Shown here one piece after another: positions 52,584 to 61,849 of a stretch of 64,000 nucleotides of DNA; position 1 is the first letter of the stretch; each line of letters starts with the position of its first letter. A model generated the notes under the pieces. It was not told the DNA's origin. It was given only the letters and a program-made list of their open reading frames with translations, and searched no databases. The position numbers were made by a program, and so were the translations under genes. The DNA is from Metabacillus sp. FJAT-52054 (GTDB lineage: Bacteria; Bacillota; Bacilli; Bacillales; Bacillaceae). Location of the stretch: contig NZ_CP147407.1 of the NCBI RefSeq assembly GCF_037201815.1, forward strand, positions 930,001 through 994,000. Reading direction: 5' to 3'.

Positions 52584-53760
52584 AAATCAGCAATCCAACA
52601 ATTGCTGCAGATAAGAAGCTTACCAATGTTGCCCCGTAGAGGAGCTTCAGTCCAAAGCGGGCTACCACGTTTCCTTTTTGTTCATGCAATCCCTTTACCG
52701 CTCCGGTAATGATCCCGATGGAGGAGAAGTTGGCAAAGGATACGAGGAATACGGAAATAATTGCGGTTGTCCGGTCAGACAGCTCGGTCATTTTTGAAAG
52801 ATCAAGCATGGCGACGAATTCGTTTGAAACGAGCTTTGTTGCCATAATCGTTCCGGCTTGTACAATTTCTGCAGCCGGTACACCGATGATGAAAGCGAAT
52901 GGTGCAAACACATACCCAAGCATCGTTTGAAAAGAGATGCCGAAAATGATGCTGAATAGATCATTGATGGCTGCAATTAAAGCAACGAAACCAATTAGCA
53001 TCGCTCCGACGATGATTGCTACTTTAAAGCCGTCCATGATGTACTCGCCCAGCATTTCGAAGAAGGTCTGTTTTTCCCCTTCTTGAACTTCAATGAAGTC
53101 TTCACTGTCCGCAACATCATATGGGTTGATGATGTTCACGATGATGAATCCGCCCAGCAAATTCAGCACAAGGGCTACAATGACGTATTTTGGATCAATC
53201 ATTGTCATGTACGCGCCAAGAATAGAGGCAGAAACAGTGGACATAGCTGATGTACAAAGTGTATATAAACGGTGGTCAGGCAAATGGCCTAATTGTTTTT
53301 TTACGGAAATGAATACTTCAGACTGCCCAAAAATAGCAGATGCAACCGCGTTGTAGGATTCAAGTTTTCCTAAGCCATTTATTTTACTTAAAACCAGTCC
53401 AAGATACTTAATGATGATAGGCAAAAGCCTGATGTGCTGGGCAATTCCAATCAGAGCAGAAATGAAGACGATCGGAAGGAGAACGTTAAGGAAAAATGGC
53501 ATTTCCTTAGGGTTGGCAATTCCGCCGAATACGAAATTAATTCCGCTAGCAGCATATTCAAGGAGCTTCGTAAATAATGCTGAAATTCCCTCGATAATAA
53601 ATAGGCCAATTCCGGTATTAAGGAAAATAAATGTTAAGACGACTTGAAGAACAAGCATGATGATAATGGGTTTGATCTTAATCTGCTTTTTATTGTTACT
53701 GACCAAATAGGCCAGCAGCAGAACCACGACGATACCGACAAGTGAAATGATGATACTCAT
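52582..53760 (-). CDS. NupC-family concentrative nucleoside transporter
   Basis: A 392-residue protein with about 8-10 helices. CNT signatures: [41 protein letters not shown] and [10 protein letters not shown], and the C-terminal [18 protein letters not shown]. Takes up nucleosides with H+ or Na+. ATG with AGGAGG upstream; a longer frame to 53880 is not supported. B. subtilis has NupC and purine-type NupG/YutK paralogues; which one this is cannot be settled. Confidence 0.9.
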   Translation of the reverse strand: MSIIISLVGIVVVLLLAYLVSNNKKQIKIKPIIIMLVLQVVLTFIFLNTGIGLFIIEGISALFTKLLEYAASGINFVFGGIANPKEMPFFLNVLLPIVFISALIGIAQHIRLLPIIIKYLGLVLSKINGLGKLESYNAVASAIFGQSEVFISVKKQLGHLPDHRLYTLCTSAMSTVSASILGAYMTMIDPKYVIVALVLNLLGGFIIVNIINPYDVADSEDFIEVQEGEKQTFFEMLGEYIMDGFKVAIIVGAMLIGFVALIAAINDLFSIIFGISFQTMLGYVFAPFAFIIGVPAAEIVQAGTIMATKLVSNEFVAMLDLSKMTELSDRTTAIISVFLVSFANFSSIGIITGAVKGLHEQKGNVVARFGLKLLYGATLVSFLSAAIVGLLI

Positions 53761-54185
53761 AGCAGCAACCTCCTTATGTAGTAAGCGAATGATGACGAGG
53801 GACAGGCTGGGGGAGAAAGGGTTCCCTTTATCTTTACCCAAACATTCCCTAGAGTGTACAAATTTACAGCAAAAACACATTTTTATCCTTGCTGCTTTTT
53901 TGCCCTTTCCTATTATACTGTTTTACAGGCAATAGGGAAGGGGTTATTTAAATAAAAATGAATTCGTTTTCTTTTTAGTGAAAAACGATTGGTATTCATC
54001 GTACTTTTTATTAGTCATGCCCCATTCCTTACTAATCTTTTCACAAGCAATTTCACGCATCGTAAAGCAACCACAAGCAATATGAAGATAGAGTGCCATA
54101 ACAAGGAAAAAATACGACTATATAGTCAAAAACTCACATTTACAAAGTTCTATCCAGGGAGTACGATATACATGAAAATTTTACT

Positions 54186-54318
54186 GGCTTAATCCCGTAA
54201 ACACGGGAACGGAGGAACCAATTTTTTTGGGGCTAATTCTGCTTTAGCAGAAGGGATGAAAGGACTCTTTCGCCATCCTGCCCGTCAGCTAACTTCGTCG
54301 GCTAAAGCGAAGGAGGTC
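54186..54318 (+). ncRNA. second c-di-AMP riboswitch (ydaO/yuaA class)
   Basis: Carries the same conserved blocks as the kdp copy (AACGGAGGAACCAA, TTGGGGCTAATTCTGC, GGGATGAAAGG, CGCCATCCTGCCCGTCAGCT, TCGGCTAAAGCGAAGGAGG). It lies about 155 bases upstream of a CBS-pair gene and an mgtC-like gene, so these are predicted to be repressed by c-di-AMP. Confidence 0.93.
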
Positions 54319-54350
54319 ACAAGACCGCCTTATTTTGGGGGCTTTTTTTG
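54310..54350 (+). terminator. riboswitch-controlled terminator
   Basis: AAGGAGGTC (54310-54318) and GACCGCCTT (54323-54331), then GGGGGCTTTTTTT; same layout as at 381-418. Confidence 0.82.
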
Positions 54351-54472
54351 CTGTCATTTTTTCAGCAATAGCCAGCGAAGTGCCAGTGGTCTTTTTCTTA
54401 TGGATTGAAAAAGTCCATGCGTGAGAAAATGCTAAAAGAGATTATAGATTAAATAAAGGAGCTATCGATTGA

Positions 54473-54889
54473 ATGAATATAGCGTTTTTCTTAATACCAA
54501 AAAAAGAGGTCATCCATTTGCCGATTCACGCTACAATGAGACAGGCTTTGGAGAAAATGGAATATCATCGTTATTCTGCCCTTCCGCTGCTGGATGATGA
54601 GGGGAAGTATATAGCTACGCTTACAGAGGGTGATTTATTATGGAAGCTCAAAAATACGCCGAATCTAAGCTTTGACAGCACAAATAAAATCCGGTTAACG
54701 GAAGTGGAGATGCACCGGAAAAATGAACCGGTCCCAATTCACGCCAAAATGGAACAAATTATTTCCAGGGCAATGGAACAGAACTTTGTCCCTGTAGTAG
54801 ATGATCAGGGGATTTTTATAGGGATGATTAGGCGCAGAGAAATTATAGAATACTGCGCAAATCAGCTTTTTAACCAAATAGAGAGATGA
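54473..54889 (+). CDS. CBS-domain pair protein
   Basis: A 138-residue protein made of two CBS domains (about 10-65: ATMRQALEKMEYHRYSALPLLDDEGKYIATLTEGDL; about 75-130: AKMEQIISRAMEQNFVPVVDDQGIFIGMI). CBS pairs bind adenine nucleotides, and a small CBS protein (DarB/CbpB) is a c-di-AMP receptor in Bacillus and Listeria. Under the riboswitch this protein may also bind c-di-AMP; that is inference. AAGGAG site upstream. Confidence 0.85.
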   Translation: MNIAFFLIPKKEVIHLPIHATMRQALEKMEYHRYSALPLLDDEGKYIATLTEGDLLWKLKNTPNLSFDSTNKIRLTEVEMHRKNEPVPIHAKMEQIISRAMEQNFVPVVDDQGIFIGMIRRREIIEYCANQLFNQIER

Positions 54890-54914
54890 TATTGGATGAA
54901 GGGGAAGTAGAATC

Positions 54915-55381
54915 ATGGAATACGAAATTTTAGTGAGATTACTGACGGCTGTTTTTCTGGGGATTGTTATTGGAATTGAACGACAATGGCATAAGTGCAT
55001 TGCAGGTCTTCGGACGAATGTTCTGGTAGCCGTTGGCGCCTGTCTATTTGTCATGCTCGATTATGTCTCAGGCGATCATTCAAGTATGAGGATTGCTGCT
55101 CAAATCGTCAGTGGTATTGGTTTTTTGGGGGCAGGGGTTATTTTTCGCGAGGGTTAACCGTTAGAGGACTGGATACGGCTGCAACTCTATGGTGCTCAGC
55201 CGCTATCGGTACGCTTGCAGGTGCCGGGTTTTTGATGTTAGCCACTGCAGGTACAATCATTGTTGTAGCCGTCAACAGCATTCTCAGGCCAATGGCCAAC
55301 TGGATTGACCGGTATAATCAAAAGCACGGCAAAATTATTTCTTCTCAAAAGGTCCTATCTAAAGATAAAATGTCTATATAA
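54915..55381 (+). pseudogene. MgtC/SapB-family membrane protein, frameshifted
   Basis: The first frame encodes LLTAVFLGIVIGIERQWHK, LRTNVLVAVGACLFVML and GIGFLGAGVIFREG, then stops at 55155-55157 (TAA). The family sequence continues in another frame: LTVRGLDTAATLWCSAAIGTLAGAG, to 55381. Restoring one base in GAGGGTTAACC (GAG GGN TTA ACC) gives a 155-aa SapB-type protein. Full MgtC proteins are longer (about 215-230 aa), but short forms exist. Members support growth at low Mg2+. Could be a sequencing error, a decayed gene or recoding. Confidence 0.85.
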
Positions 55382-55407
55382 GGAATTTTTCACTCGGGGA
55401 GGCCTTT

Positions 55408-55644
55408 ATGGAGAAAAAATGGAAGCATGAGAATCGCATTTTTGAAACACTCTGGGAAGCCGAAATGTGGGCTGATTCTATCGCCAATGAAATGGTTGGA
55501 AAGCTTTATGAGACATACGTTACACCGGATCATAAAGTGGCTTATGTGCTTGCATTCAATTTGGCTTCTGATCCGGATATTCATGTCACAACTGAGAAGA
55601 TTACGGGGGAAGGTTCTTCACTCTATAAAGTTACAATGAAATAA
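55408..55644 (+). CDS. 78-aa small protein of unknown function
   Basis: GGGGAGG 5 bases before the ATG. A small soluble protein with Trp/Tyr-rich surface (FETLWEAEMWADSIANEMVGKLYET, HKVAYVLAFNLASDPDIHVTT). No recognised family. Last gene before a hairpin at 55653-55681 (ATGACG-GGGG/CCCC-CGTCAT). Confidence 0.6.
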   Translation: MEKKWKHENRIFETLWEAEMWADSIANEMVGKLYETYVTPDHKVAYVLAFNLASDPDIHVTTEKITGEGSSLYKVTMK

Positions 55645-55652
55645 TCACGTGT

Positions 55653-55681
55653 TCATGACGAGGGGATACAGTCCCCCGTCA
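55653..55681. terminator. stable hairpin between convergent genes
   Basis: ATGACG-GGGG and CCCC-CGTCAT arms around ATACAG; no T-run, so termination is uncertain. Confidence 0.5.
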
Positions 55682-55975
55682 TTCCACTCCATCAGGATAA
55701 TTTTTTTCCCAGTATTTATCTCCTCTATGGTCAATGTCTTCTGCGGTTTTTTCAAGCTCAGACAAAATAATCTGTTTCACTTGATTAATCGTTTCGAAAA
55801 AGGTTTTTTCCTCATAAGGGTTTGGCTGTATTTTAGCCGTAGCACGTACCCCGGCATATCTCCGGTGCTCTTCAATTAATGAATCAAATGCCTCAAAAAT
55901 GTGGCTTGTCAGGACTGCAATGTTTTTGTGGTTCTCAGGAAGCCTGTCCCTTAGATTTTCTATTCGATTATACAT
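55679..55975 (-). CDS. 98-aa helical protein, unknown
   Basis: Starting at the ATG at 55975 (a longer frame to 56032 has no better site). Mostly helical, charged (LRDRLPENHKNIAVLTSHIFEAFD, ETINQVKQIILSELEKTAEDID). No family recognised. Divergent from the amidinotransferase-family gene. Confidence 0.6.
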   Translation of the reverse strand: MYNRIENLRDRLPENHKNIAVLTSHIFEAFDSLIEEHRRYAGVRATAKIQPNPYEEKTFFETINQVKQIILSELEKTAEDIDHRGDKYWEKNYPDGVE

Positions 55976-56117
55976 GCGATCACCGGTCCCTTTTCCATTT
56001 TTCTTATGATTTGCCGATTGGCGGGCAATCATTCATGAAAGAGCTAGTGTGCGCGATTGAATAAGACAATTTTGGAAACACTACTTCTCATGAAGTGAAG
56101 CATGAGGAGGGTTCAAA

Positions 56118-56966
56118 ATGTCTCATTCCAAAATAAAGATAGGCTGTTCCAGCGAATATGCGCCTCTTAAAAGCGTTCTATTATGTCCACCCCAGTATAT
56201 GAAAATTGAAGACATTATCAATGAAACACAAAAGGAATTCCAGGATGAAGAGCTTGATGCTGTAAAAGCTGTAAAGCAGCATAGTGAATTTCTTCGTGTA
56301 CTTCGGGAAAATGGAATTGAAACACATCTTCTTGAGCCGGTTGAGCAATTTCCTGAACAGGTGTTTACAAGGGATATTGGATTTACACTTGGAAATACAC
56401 TTTTTATAGCCAATATGGAGATGGACATCCGGCAGGGAGAGGAACGGATCCTGAAAGAATGGCTGGATAAAGAGGGAATTCAATATGTCGACTTAAAAGG
56501 CTCCGGCATTGAGGGCGGGGATGTTTTAATTAACGGGAATACCGTCTATGTAGGAATCAGTGAGCGAACATCTGAAGACAGTATCACCATGCTTGAGAAC
56601 CATTTGCCTGATTACGAAATTATTCCAGTTCCTATTAAAAAAGAATACCTCCATTTAGACTGTATTTTTAACATGATTTCAGAAAATGAAGCGCTGCTTT
56701 TTCCGGAAGCTTTGAAACAGGAAGAAATTGATTTGCTGTCATCCCGTTTTTCTATTATAGAAGTAAAGGAAGAAGATCAGTTCAGGCTGGGTGTGAATGT
56801 ATTTTCACTGGGAAATAAAAAAATCATCGCCCTGCCTCACAATAATCATACAAATGACCAGTTAAGAAAGCTTGGCTATAAAGTGATAGAAGTGGATCTT
56901 TCTGAAATCATTAAGTCCGGCGGAGCGTTCCGATGCTGTACATTGCCGCTTCTGCGGGAGGGGTAA
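56118..56966 (+). CDS. ykgA: dimethylarginine dimethylaminohydrolase-like enzyme (YkgA)
   Basis: A 282-residue amidinotransferase/DDAH superfamily protein. Catalytic-type residues: D/E region FTRDIGFTLGNTLF and IEGGDVL, histidine in LHLDCIFN (about residue 178), and the final cysteine in GGAFRCCTLPL. It likely hydrolyses a guanidino-modified arginine or related compound. AGGAGGG site. Resembles B. subtilis YkgA in length and content. Confidence 0.8.
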   Translation: MSHSKIKIGCSSEYAPLKSVLLCPPQYMKIEDIINETQKEFQDEELDAVKAVKQHSEFLRVLRENGIETHLLEPVEQFPEQVFTRDIGFTLGNTLFIANMEMDIRQGEERILKEWLDKEGIQYVDLKGSGIEGGDVLINGNTVYVGISERTSEDSITMLENHLPDYEIIPVPIKKEYLHLDCIFNMISENEALLFPEALKQEEIDLLSSRFSIIEVKEEDQFRLGVNVFSLGNKKIIALPHNNHTNDQLRKLGYKVIEVDLSEIIKSGGAFRCCTLPLLREG

Positions 56967-57088
56967 AGCCGTCACACAGCCCAATCCATTAAAGGTCTGC
57001 ACTTAATGATAACTGGAGCGGAATATAGGATGACATGGTTGGGGATTTACCAATTCATTATGAAAACTGTTCAAGCAATGAATGAAAA

Positions 57089-57119
57089 AAGAACCGGCAT
57101 TAGGCCGGTTCTCCTTTTC
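57089..57119. terminator. terminator between ykgA and SulP gene
   Basis: AGAACCGGC and GCCGGTTCT arms around ATTAG, followed by CCTTTT on the plus strand and C/T-rich sequence on the minus strand. Confidence 0.8.
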
Positions 57120-57124
57120 TCACA

Positions 57125-58588
57125 TTAATGATTGGCAGCTCTGGTATCAGGGCGATGATAAACTGCCATTTTTTCAATTAATTCGGAGCTTTTTGCGTTA
57201 AGTCCTGTAACTTCCACTTGATTTTGGTTTTGCCTTAATTTCAAAACGACCTTGTCCACAGCACCGACTGCTGAATCATCCCAAATGTGCGCGTTAGCCA
57301 GGTCGAGCACGATGTTCCGGTTTTGATCGGCAAAATCGATTTGATCGATTAAACTGGAAACAGAAGCGAAAAACAGCTGCCCTGTAACCTTATAATTTTT
57401 TGATGAAGGCTCTTCTGTAACGGTTACTGCTACTTTTGAAATCTGGCCGGCAAAGAAAATCGCACTTAGGATCACGCCTGCCAGTACTCCTTTTGATAAA
57501 TCATGGGTGAACACAACGGTAACGACTGTCACAACCATGATCGCTGTATCAGTGACCGGTACCTTATGAAGACGAGTGAGCGAAGACCAGTCAAACGTAC
57601 CGATGGAAACCATAATCATAACACCGACAAGAGCCGCCATGGGTATTTTAACGAGAACCCCATTGAGAGCGACAATCAATATGAGAAGGAAGGCTCCAGC
57701 CACAAATGTAGACAGTCTTCCCCGTCCTCCGGATTTAACATTGATTACAGACTGGCCAATCATGGCGCATCCGGCCATACCCCCGAAAAAGCCAGCAACG
57801 ATATTGGCAAGACCCTGTCCTTTTGCTTCTCTGTTCTTATCGCTGCCCGTATCTGTCATATCATCGACTATTTGAGCAGTTAGAAGAGATTCCAATAAAC
57901 CGACGAAGGCGAGCGCTAAGGAATAAGGAAAAATGATTTGCAGTGTTTCAAACGTTAGCGGGATATCAGGAAGAAGGAAAACCGGCAAAGCCTGGGACAG
58001 CTCCCCCATATCTCCTACCGTACGTACATCAGAGCCTGTAAAGATTGCGATCAGGGTGATGACAATAATTGCAATTAATGGTGACGGCACAGCTTTAGTC
58101 ACACGAGGAAATAAATAGATGATAGCTAATGCCCCAGCAGCCATTGCATACATAGGCCAGGATTCCCCTTTGAAATGGGGCAGCTGGGCCGAGAAAATTA
58201 AGATGGCAAGGGCATTGACGAAACCAATCATAACCGGACGTGGAATAAATTTCATCAGGCGGCCAAACTTAAGAATGCCGAGCACAATTTGAATGATTCC
58301 TGTGAGAATGGTCGCAGCCAGGAGATATTGCAGCCCATGGTCGGCAACGAGCGAGCCCATAACTAGTGCCATGGCGCCGGTTGCAGCAGAAATCATGCCG
58401 GGTCTGCCGCCAACGAATGCAATCACGACAGCGATACAGAATGAGGCATAAAGCCCGACCATCGGATCAACTCCCGCGATAATGGAAAAAGCAATAGCTT
58501 CCGGAATAAGGGCCAGTGCGACAACAATTCCGGATAGGATGTCCCCGCGAATATTTCCAAACCACTGCTGTTTAATTGTCTGATCCAA
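57125..58588 (-). CDS. SulP-family anion transporter with STAS domain
   Basis: A 487-residue transporter: 10-12 helices with [29 protein letters not shown] and the internal [26 protein letters not shown], then a C-terminal STAS domain (about 390-480: [23 protein letters not shown]). Members carry sulfate, bicarbonate or dicarboxylates. TTG at 58588 lies 8 bases after GAGAGGTG; a 13-codon longer ATG version has a weaker site. Substrate not predictable here. Confidence 0.85.
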   Translation of the reverse strand: MDQTIKQQWFGNIRGDILSGIVVALALIPEAIAFSIIAGVDPMVGLYASFCIAVVIAFVGGRPGMISAATGAMALVMGSLVADHGLQYLLAATILTGIIQIVLGILKFGRLMKFIPRPVMIGFVNALAILIFSAQLPHFKGESWPMYAMAAGALAIIYLFPRVTKAVPSPLIAIIVITLIAIFTGSDVRTVGDMGELSQALPVFLLPDIPLTFETLQIIFPYSLALAFVGLLESLLTAQIVDDMTDTGSDKNREAKGQGLANIVAGFFGGMAGCAMIGQSVINVKSGGRGRLSTFVAGAFLLILIVALNGVLVKIPMAALVGVMIMVSIGTFDWSSLTRLHKVPVTDTAIMVVTVVTVVFTHDLSKGVLAGVILSAIFFAGQISKVAVTVTEEPSSKNYKVTGQLFFASVSSLIDQIDFADQNRNIVLDLANAHIWDDSAVGAVDKVVLKLRQNQNQVEVTGLNAKSSELIEKMAVYHRPDTRAANH

Positions 58589-58905
58589 AAATAAAACACC
58601 TCTCTTTTCATATTTTGTGACTTTCAACTCTCATAAAAGTCGGGCCGTTGTGAACGAAAGACATTATACCATTTTTTTGAGGAATGAAAAATTCCAAATA
58701 AGCGGATAAACATTTATTTTTCTTAGATTATTGAATTCATACACCTTGTTAAGAAAGGTATCTTCACAAGATCCGCTTGGCCGTTGCAGAAGACGAGCAG
58801 CATCGTAAGCAAATATACGTTTCCTGAAGCAGCAGGTGATTGATTAAGCATGAAATTCATCAGAAAAGGCTGACCCAAAAGTCATTCCACTTCCGGGTCA
58901 GCCTG

Positions 58906-60351
58906 CTATTTATGTTCGTGCAAATTGCCGTTTTCCTTTACTAAAAACCAGGAAAGTCCAAAACTAAGCAAGGCAAGAAGCAACGTCCCTCCATATATGA
59001 TATGAACCCCTGTAGCAAGAATTTCCTGCAGGCCGGCAAGTTCACCGGCGGGCACGTTTCCGTGATCAAAGGAAGCGTTCAAGTTAAAATTTCCTTTTCC
59101 TGCCTGGGAAAGTGTCACTATATTAAAAATCGTTCCGAATACAGCTGAGCCCAGTGTCTGGCTGAAGGTGCTGATAAATGTGTTCAGCGCAACGGCAGAT
59201 CCTCTTTTGTTAGAAGCAACGGACCCTTGAATAATCAGCATAAAAATCGGAGTCATGAGCCCCATGCCCAAGCCAAGCAATCCAATCGCTACATAGATTA
59301 GAAATTCAGGTGACTGAGCGGATAACGAAAATAAAAGGAGCGCTCCTAAGCTAAGAATGGCCGTTCCCATCGTAATAATTGACTGGGCTTTCAGCCGGCC
59401 GACGAGGTTTCCTGCAAGGATTGATCCAAATGTCCAGCATACAGGCATAGGCATGAGGATAAATCCAGCCGCTGTAGCGCTTTTCCCCAGTACTCCCTGA
59501 CTCCAAATCGGCAGGTAAATGGTAATGCTGATAATGACTGAACCGGTGAGCAGCGTGAGCAGATTCACAAGCAGCACACGTTTGTTGGAAAAAAGATTCA
59601 AAGGAATAATCGGTTCTGCTGCTCTTTTTTCAATCCATACAAAACAGCCATAGACGGCAAAAGCTGCTGCGAACATTCCGATGATGAGCGGATTGGTCCA
59701 GTCCTGTGACTGGCTGCCAGAAAGCAGGGCATATAAGAGGGAGATCGTTCCGATAGAGAACGCTGCAGCTCCCAAATAATCTATGCGCTGCTTTTCCTTC
59801 GAAACATCCTCTTTATAATATTTTACGAGCATCAGTAAAGCGACAAGTCCGAATGGCAGGTTCAGGAAGAAAATGTACCGCCATGAAAGGGTATCAACGA
59901 TAAAACCCCCAAGCAGCGGGCCAAGAACACCGGCCACTCCCCAGACAGCACTAATCCAGCCCTGTGCTTTGGCACGGCCCTTTGTTTCCGTGTATAAATC
60001 TCCGATAATTGTCATCGTTACCGGCATGACAACACCAGCGCCAAGACCTTGAATAGCGCGGTATATGATTAATTGTTCCATCGTTAACGCAATTCCGCAA
60101 AGAGCGGCTCCAATTAAAAACAGGATAATTCCAAAGACCATAATTTTTTTTCGTCCAAATAAATCGGCAAGCTTCCCGTATATAGGAGCGGAAACAGCTG
60201 TTGCCAGCATATAAACTGCATACACCCAGCTCACCAGTTCAATTCCGGATAAATCACTTGTTATCCGGGGGATTGCGGTGCTGACAATCGTTCCTTCCAT
60301 TGCGGCAAGAACGGTTACGAGCAGCAAAGCGCCCATTATTTTTTTTCGCAT
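58906..60351 (-). CDS. DHA2-family MFS multidrug exporter (EmrB/QacA-like)
   Basis: A 481-residue, 14-helix transporter. Motif C-type WGVAGVLGPLLGGFIVD, motif A GKLADLFGRKKIMVFG and the ETKGRAKAQGWISAVWG region are typical of DHA2. ATG at 60351 with AAGGGAG 8 bases upstream. An 8-bp palindrome at 60396-60420 lies in the promoter region. No regulator gene is adjacent. Confidence 0.85.
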   Translation of the reverse strand: MRKKIMGALLLVTVLAAMEGTIVSTAIPRITSDLSGIELVSWVYAVYMLATAVSAPIYGKLADLFGRKKIMVFGIILFLIGAALCGIALTMEQLIIYRAIQGLGAGVVMPVTMTIIGDLYTETKGRAKAQGWISAVWGVAGVLGPLLGGFIVDTLSWRYIFFLNLPFGLVALLMLVKYYKEDVSKEKQRIDYLGAAAFSIGTISLLYALLSGSQSQDWTNPLIIGMFAAAFAVYGCFVWIEKRAAEPIIPLNLFSNKRVLLVNLLTLLTGSVIISITIYLPIWSQGVLGKSATAAGFILMPMPVCWTFGSILAGNLVGRLKAQSIITMGTAILSLGALLLFSLSAQSPEFLIYVAIGLLGLGMGLMTPIFMLIIQGSVASNKRGSAVALNTFISTFSQTLGSAVFGTIFNIVTLSQAGKGNFNLNASFDHGNVPAGELAGLQEILATGVHIIYGGTLLLALLSFGLSWFLVKENGNLHEHK

Positions 60352-60395
60352 GTTAAAAACTCCCTTATTCTTCATGACGATAAAAGAAATTTTAC

Positions 60396-60420
60396 CACTA
60401 CTTTAAATATAGAAGTAGTG
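60396..60420. promoter_or_regulatory. palindrome upstream of DHA2 exporter
   Basis: CACTACTT (60396-60403) and AAGTAGTG (60413-60420) are perfect arms with a 9-base A/T-rich centre, 45 bases before the start codon. Probably an operator; the cognate repressor is not in the window. Confidence 0.55.
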
Positions 60421-60486
60421 AAAACCTTCGAATACGGAAATAAGTGAAAGAAGCCGCATTCCTTCTATTAAACCTTCGTCAGCAAA

Positions 60487-60515
60487 AAGAAAAACCTCAT
60501 GATAGTCAATGAGGT
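60487..60515 (-). terminator. terminator overlapping the 3' end of glcF
   Basis: On the minus strand AAACCTCAT and ATGAGGTTT arms around TGACTATC, followed by TTCTTTTT. The first arm includes the glcF stop region. Confidence 0.85.
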
Positions 60516-61849
60516 TTGTCCGGGTCGAGAGGCATAGCTTCATAAAGAAGATCGGCGAGATGAACGGCTTTCATTTTATCCGAAAGACCTTCACGCTCAA
60601 TCCCGAGCTTCATTTGAAGAAGACAGCCGGGATTTGCGGTGACAATGATGGCTGCCCTTGATGCTTTCGCCTGCTCCATTTTATGATCTAAGATCTGCAT
60701 GCTCATCTCAGATTCTACAATGTTATAAATTCCAGCAGATCCGCAGCAGCGGTCCGCATCCTTCATCTCCCGGAATTCAGTGCCTTCAATCGCATGAAGG
60801 AGTCTCCTGGGAGCAGAGGAGGTGTGCATGACGTTTCTGAGATGGCAGGAATCCTGATAGGTGACGATGCCAGGGGGGAGGGAGAGCGGGACGTTTTTAT
60901 GAAAATCGCACTCAATCAGCACCTCTGTAAAATCCTTCAGCTTTGTGGAAAACGTAATTGCCCGTTCGTGCCATTCTGGTTCGTCATGGAGAAGGTGGCC
61001 GTACTCAAACAGAAAAGCACCGCAGCCGCCTGCATTGGTGATGATATAGTCAACGTTCAGATCCTCAAAGGCCTGGATGTTCCGCTTCGCCAGTTCTTTT
61101 CCTTCCGCTTTTTCACCGCTGTGTCCGTGAAGTGCTCCGCAGCATGCCTGGTTCTTCGGAATGACGATTTCACAGCCGGCCGCCTGGAGGAGCTTGGCGG
61201 TCGCATTATTTGTTTCCATAAACATTGTATCCATCAAACAGCCGCTGAAAAAAGCGACACGTTTAGAGACCGTTCCGCGGGAAGGCAAGAACTCCGGACG
61301 GTTTTTCATCTCTTTCATTTTTGGGACGGCAGGGAGCACTTTTTCCATCGTCGCGAGCGTTTCAGGAAAAAGCTTCATCACGCCTGTATTCCGCGCAAGC
61401 TTCTGCAAACCGGAACGCTGGTAAAAGCCAAGCAAACCTGTTACATTTCTCATCCGGTTCTGATGGGGGAACAAATGATGAAACGCAGCCTTTCGGATCA
61501 CTTGGACCGGAAGCGGATGCTTTTTATTCTGATTGATAATATCGCGCGCTTCCTCGAGTAAATGGCCGTAATTCACTCCGGATGGACAAACCGGCTCGCA
61601 TGCCCGGCAGCCCAGGCAAAGATTTAGTGACCGCTCCACATCTTCATCCGGTTCGATTAATCCGTCCACTACACCTTTCATTAAGGCGATCCGTCCTCTT
61701 GGCGAGTGGGCCTCATCAAAGCCGGATTCAATATAAGTAGGGCAGGAGGGAAGGCAGAAGCCGCATCTCATGCAGTTCAGCAGATCATCTTCATTCATGC
61801 GCTGCTTGAACTGATCCTGGATTTTTTCGCGTTCCTGTACCGTTGTCAT
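60506..61849 (-). CDS. glcF: GlcF, glycolate oxidase iron-sulfur subunit
   Basis: A 447-residue protein with two ferredoxin-type clusters, CMRCGFCLPSCPTY (about 25-38) and CLGCRACEPVCPSG (about 73-86), followed by two CCG-type domains (ACCGALHGHSGE; RCCGSAGIYN). The glycolate dehydrogenase passes electrons from GlcD to the membrane. ATGA overlap with glcD. B. subtilis YsfD is the counterpart. Confidence 0.92.
   Translation of the reverse strand: MTTVQEREKIQDQFKQRMNEDDLLNCMRCGFCLPSCPTYIESGFDEAHSPRGRIALMKGVVDGLIEPDEDVERSLNLCLGCRACEPVCPSGVNYGHLLEEARDIINQNKKHPLPVQVIRKAAFHHLFPHQNRMRNVTGLLGFYQRSGLQKLARNTGVMKLFPETLATMEKVLPAVPKMKEMKNRPEFLPSRGTVSKRVAFFSGCLMDTMFMETNNATAKLLQAAGCEIVIPKNQACCGALHGHSGEKAEGKELAKRNIQAFEDLNVDYIITNAGGCGAFLFEYGHLLHDEPEWHERAITFSTKLKDFTEVLIECDFHKNVPLSLPPGIVTYQDSCHLRNVMHTSSAPRRLLHAIEGTEFREMKDADRCCGSAGIYNIVESEMSMQILDHKMEQAKASRAAIIVTANPGCLLQMKLGIEREGLSDKMKAVHLADLLYEAMPLDPDKPH

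Noticed and set aside
53761..54185. Possible purine riboswitch upstream of the nucleoside transporter or a gene at 53989-54192
   Set aside because: No purine-aptamer core or hairpins, and the plus-strand frame has no ribosome site or recognisable product.
60794..61561. 255-codon plus-strand frame antisense to glcF
   Set aside because: Long only because glcF codon bias avoids stops on that strand; glcF motifs are intact.
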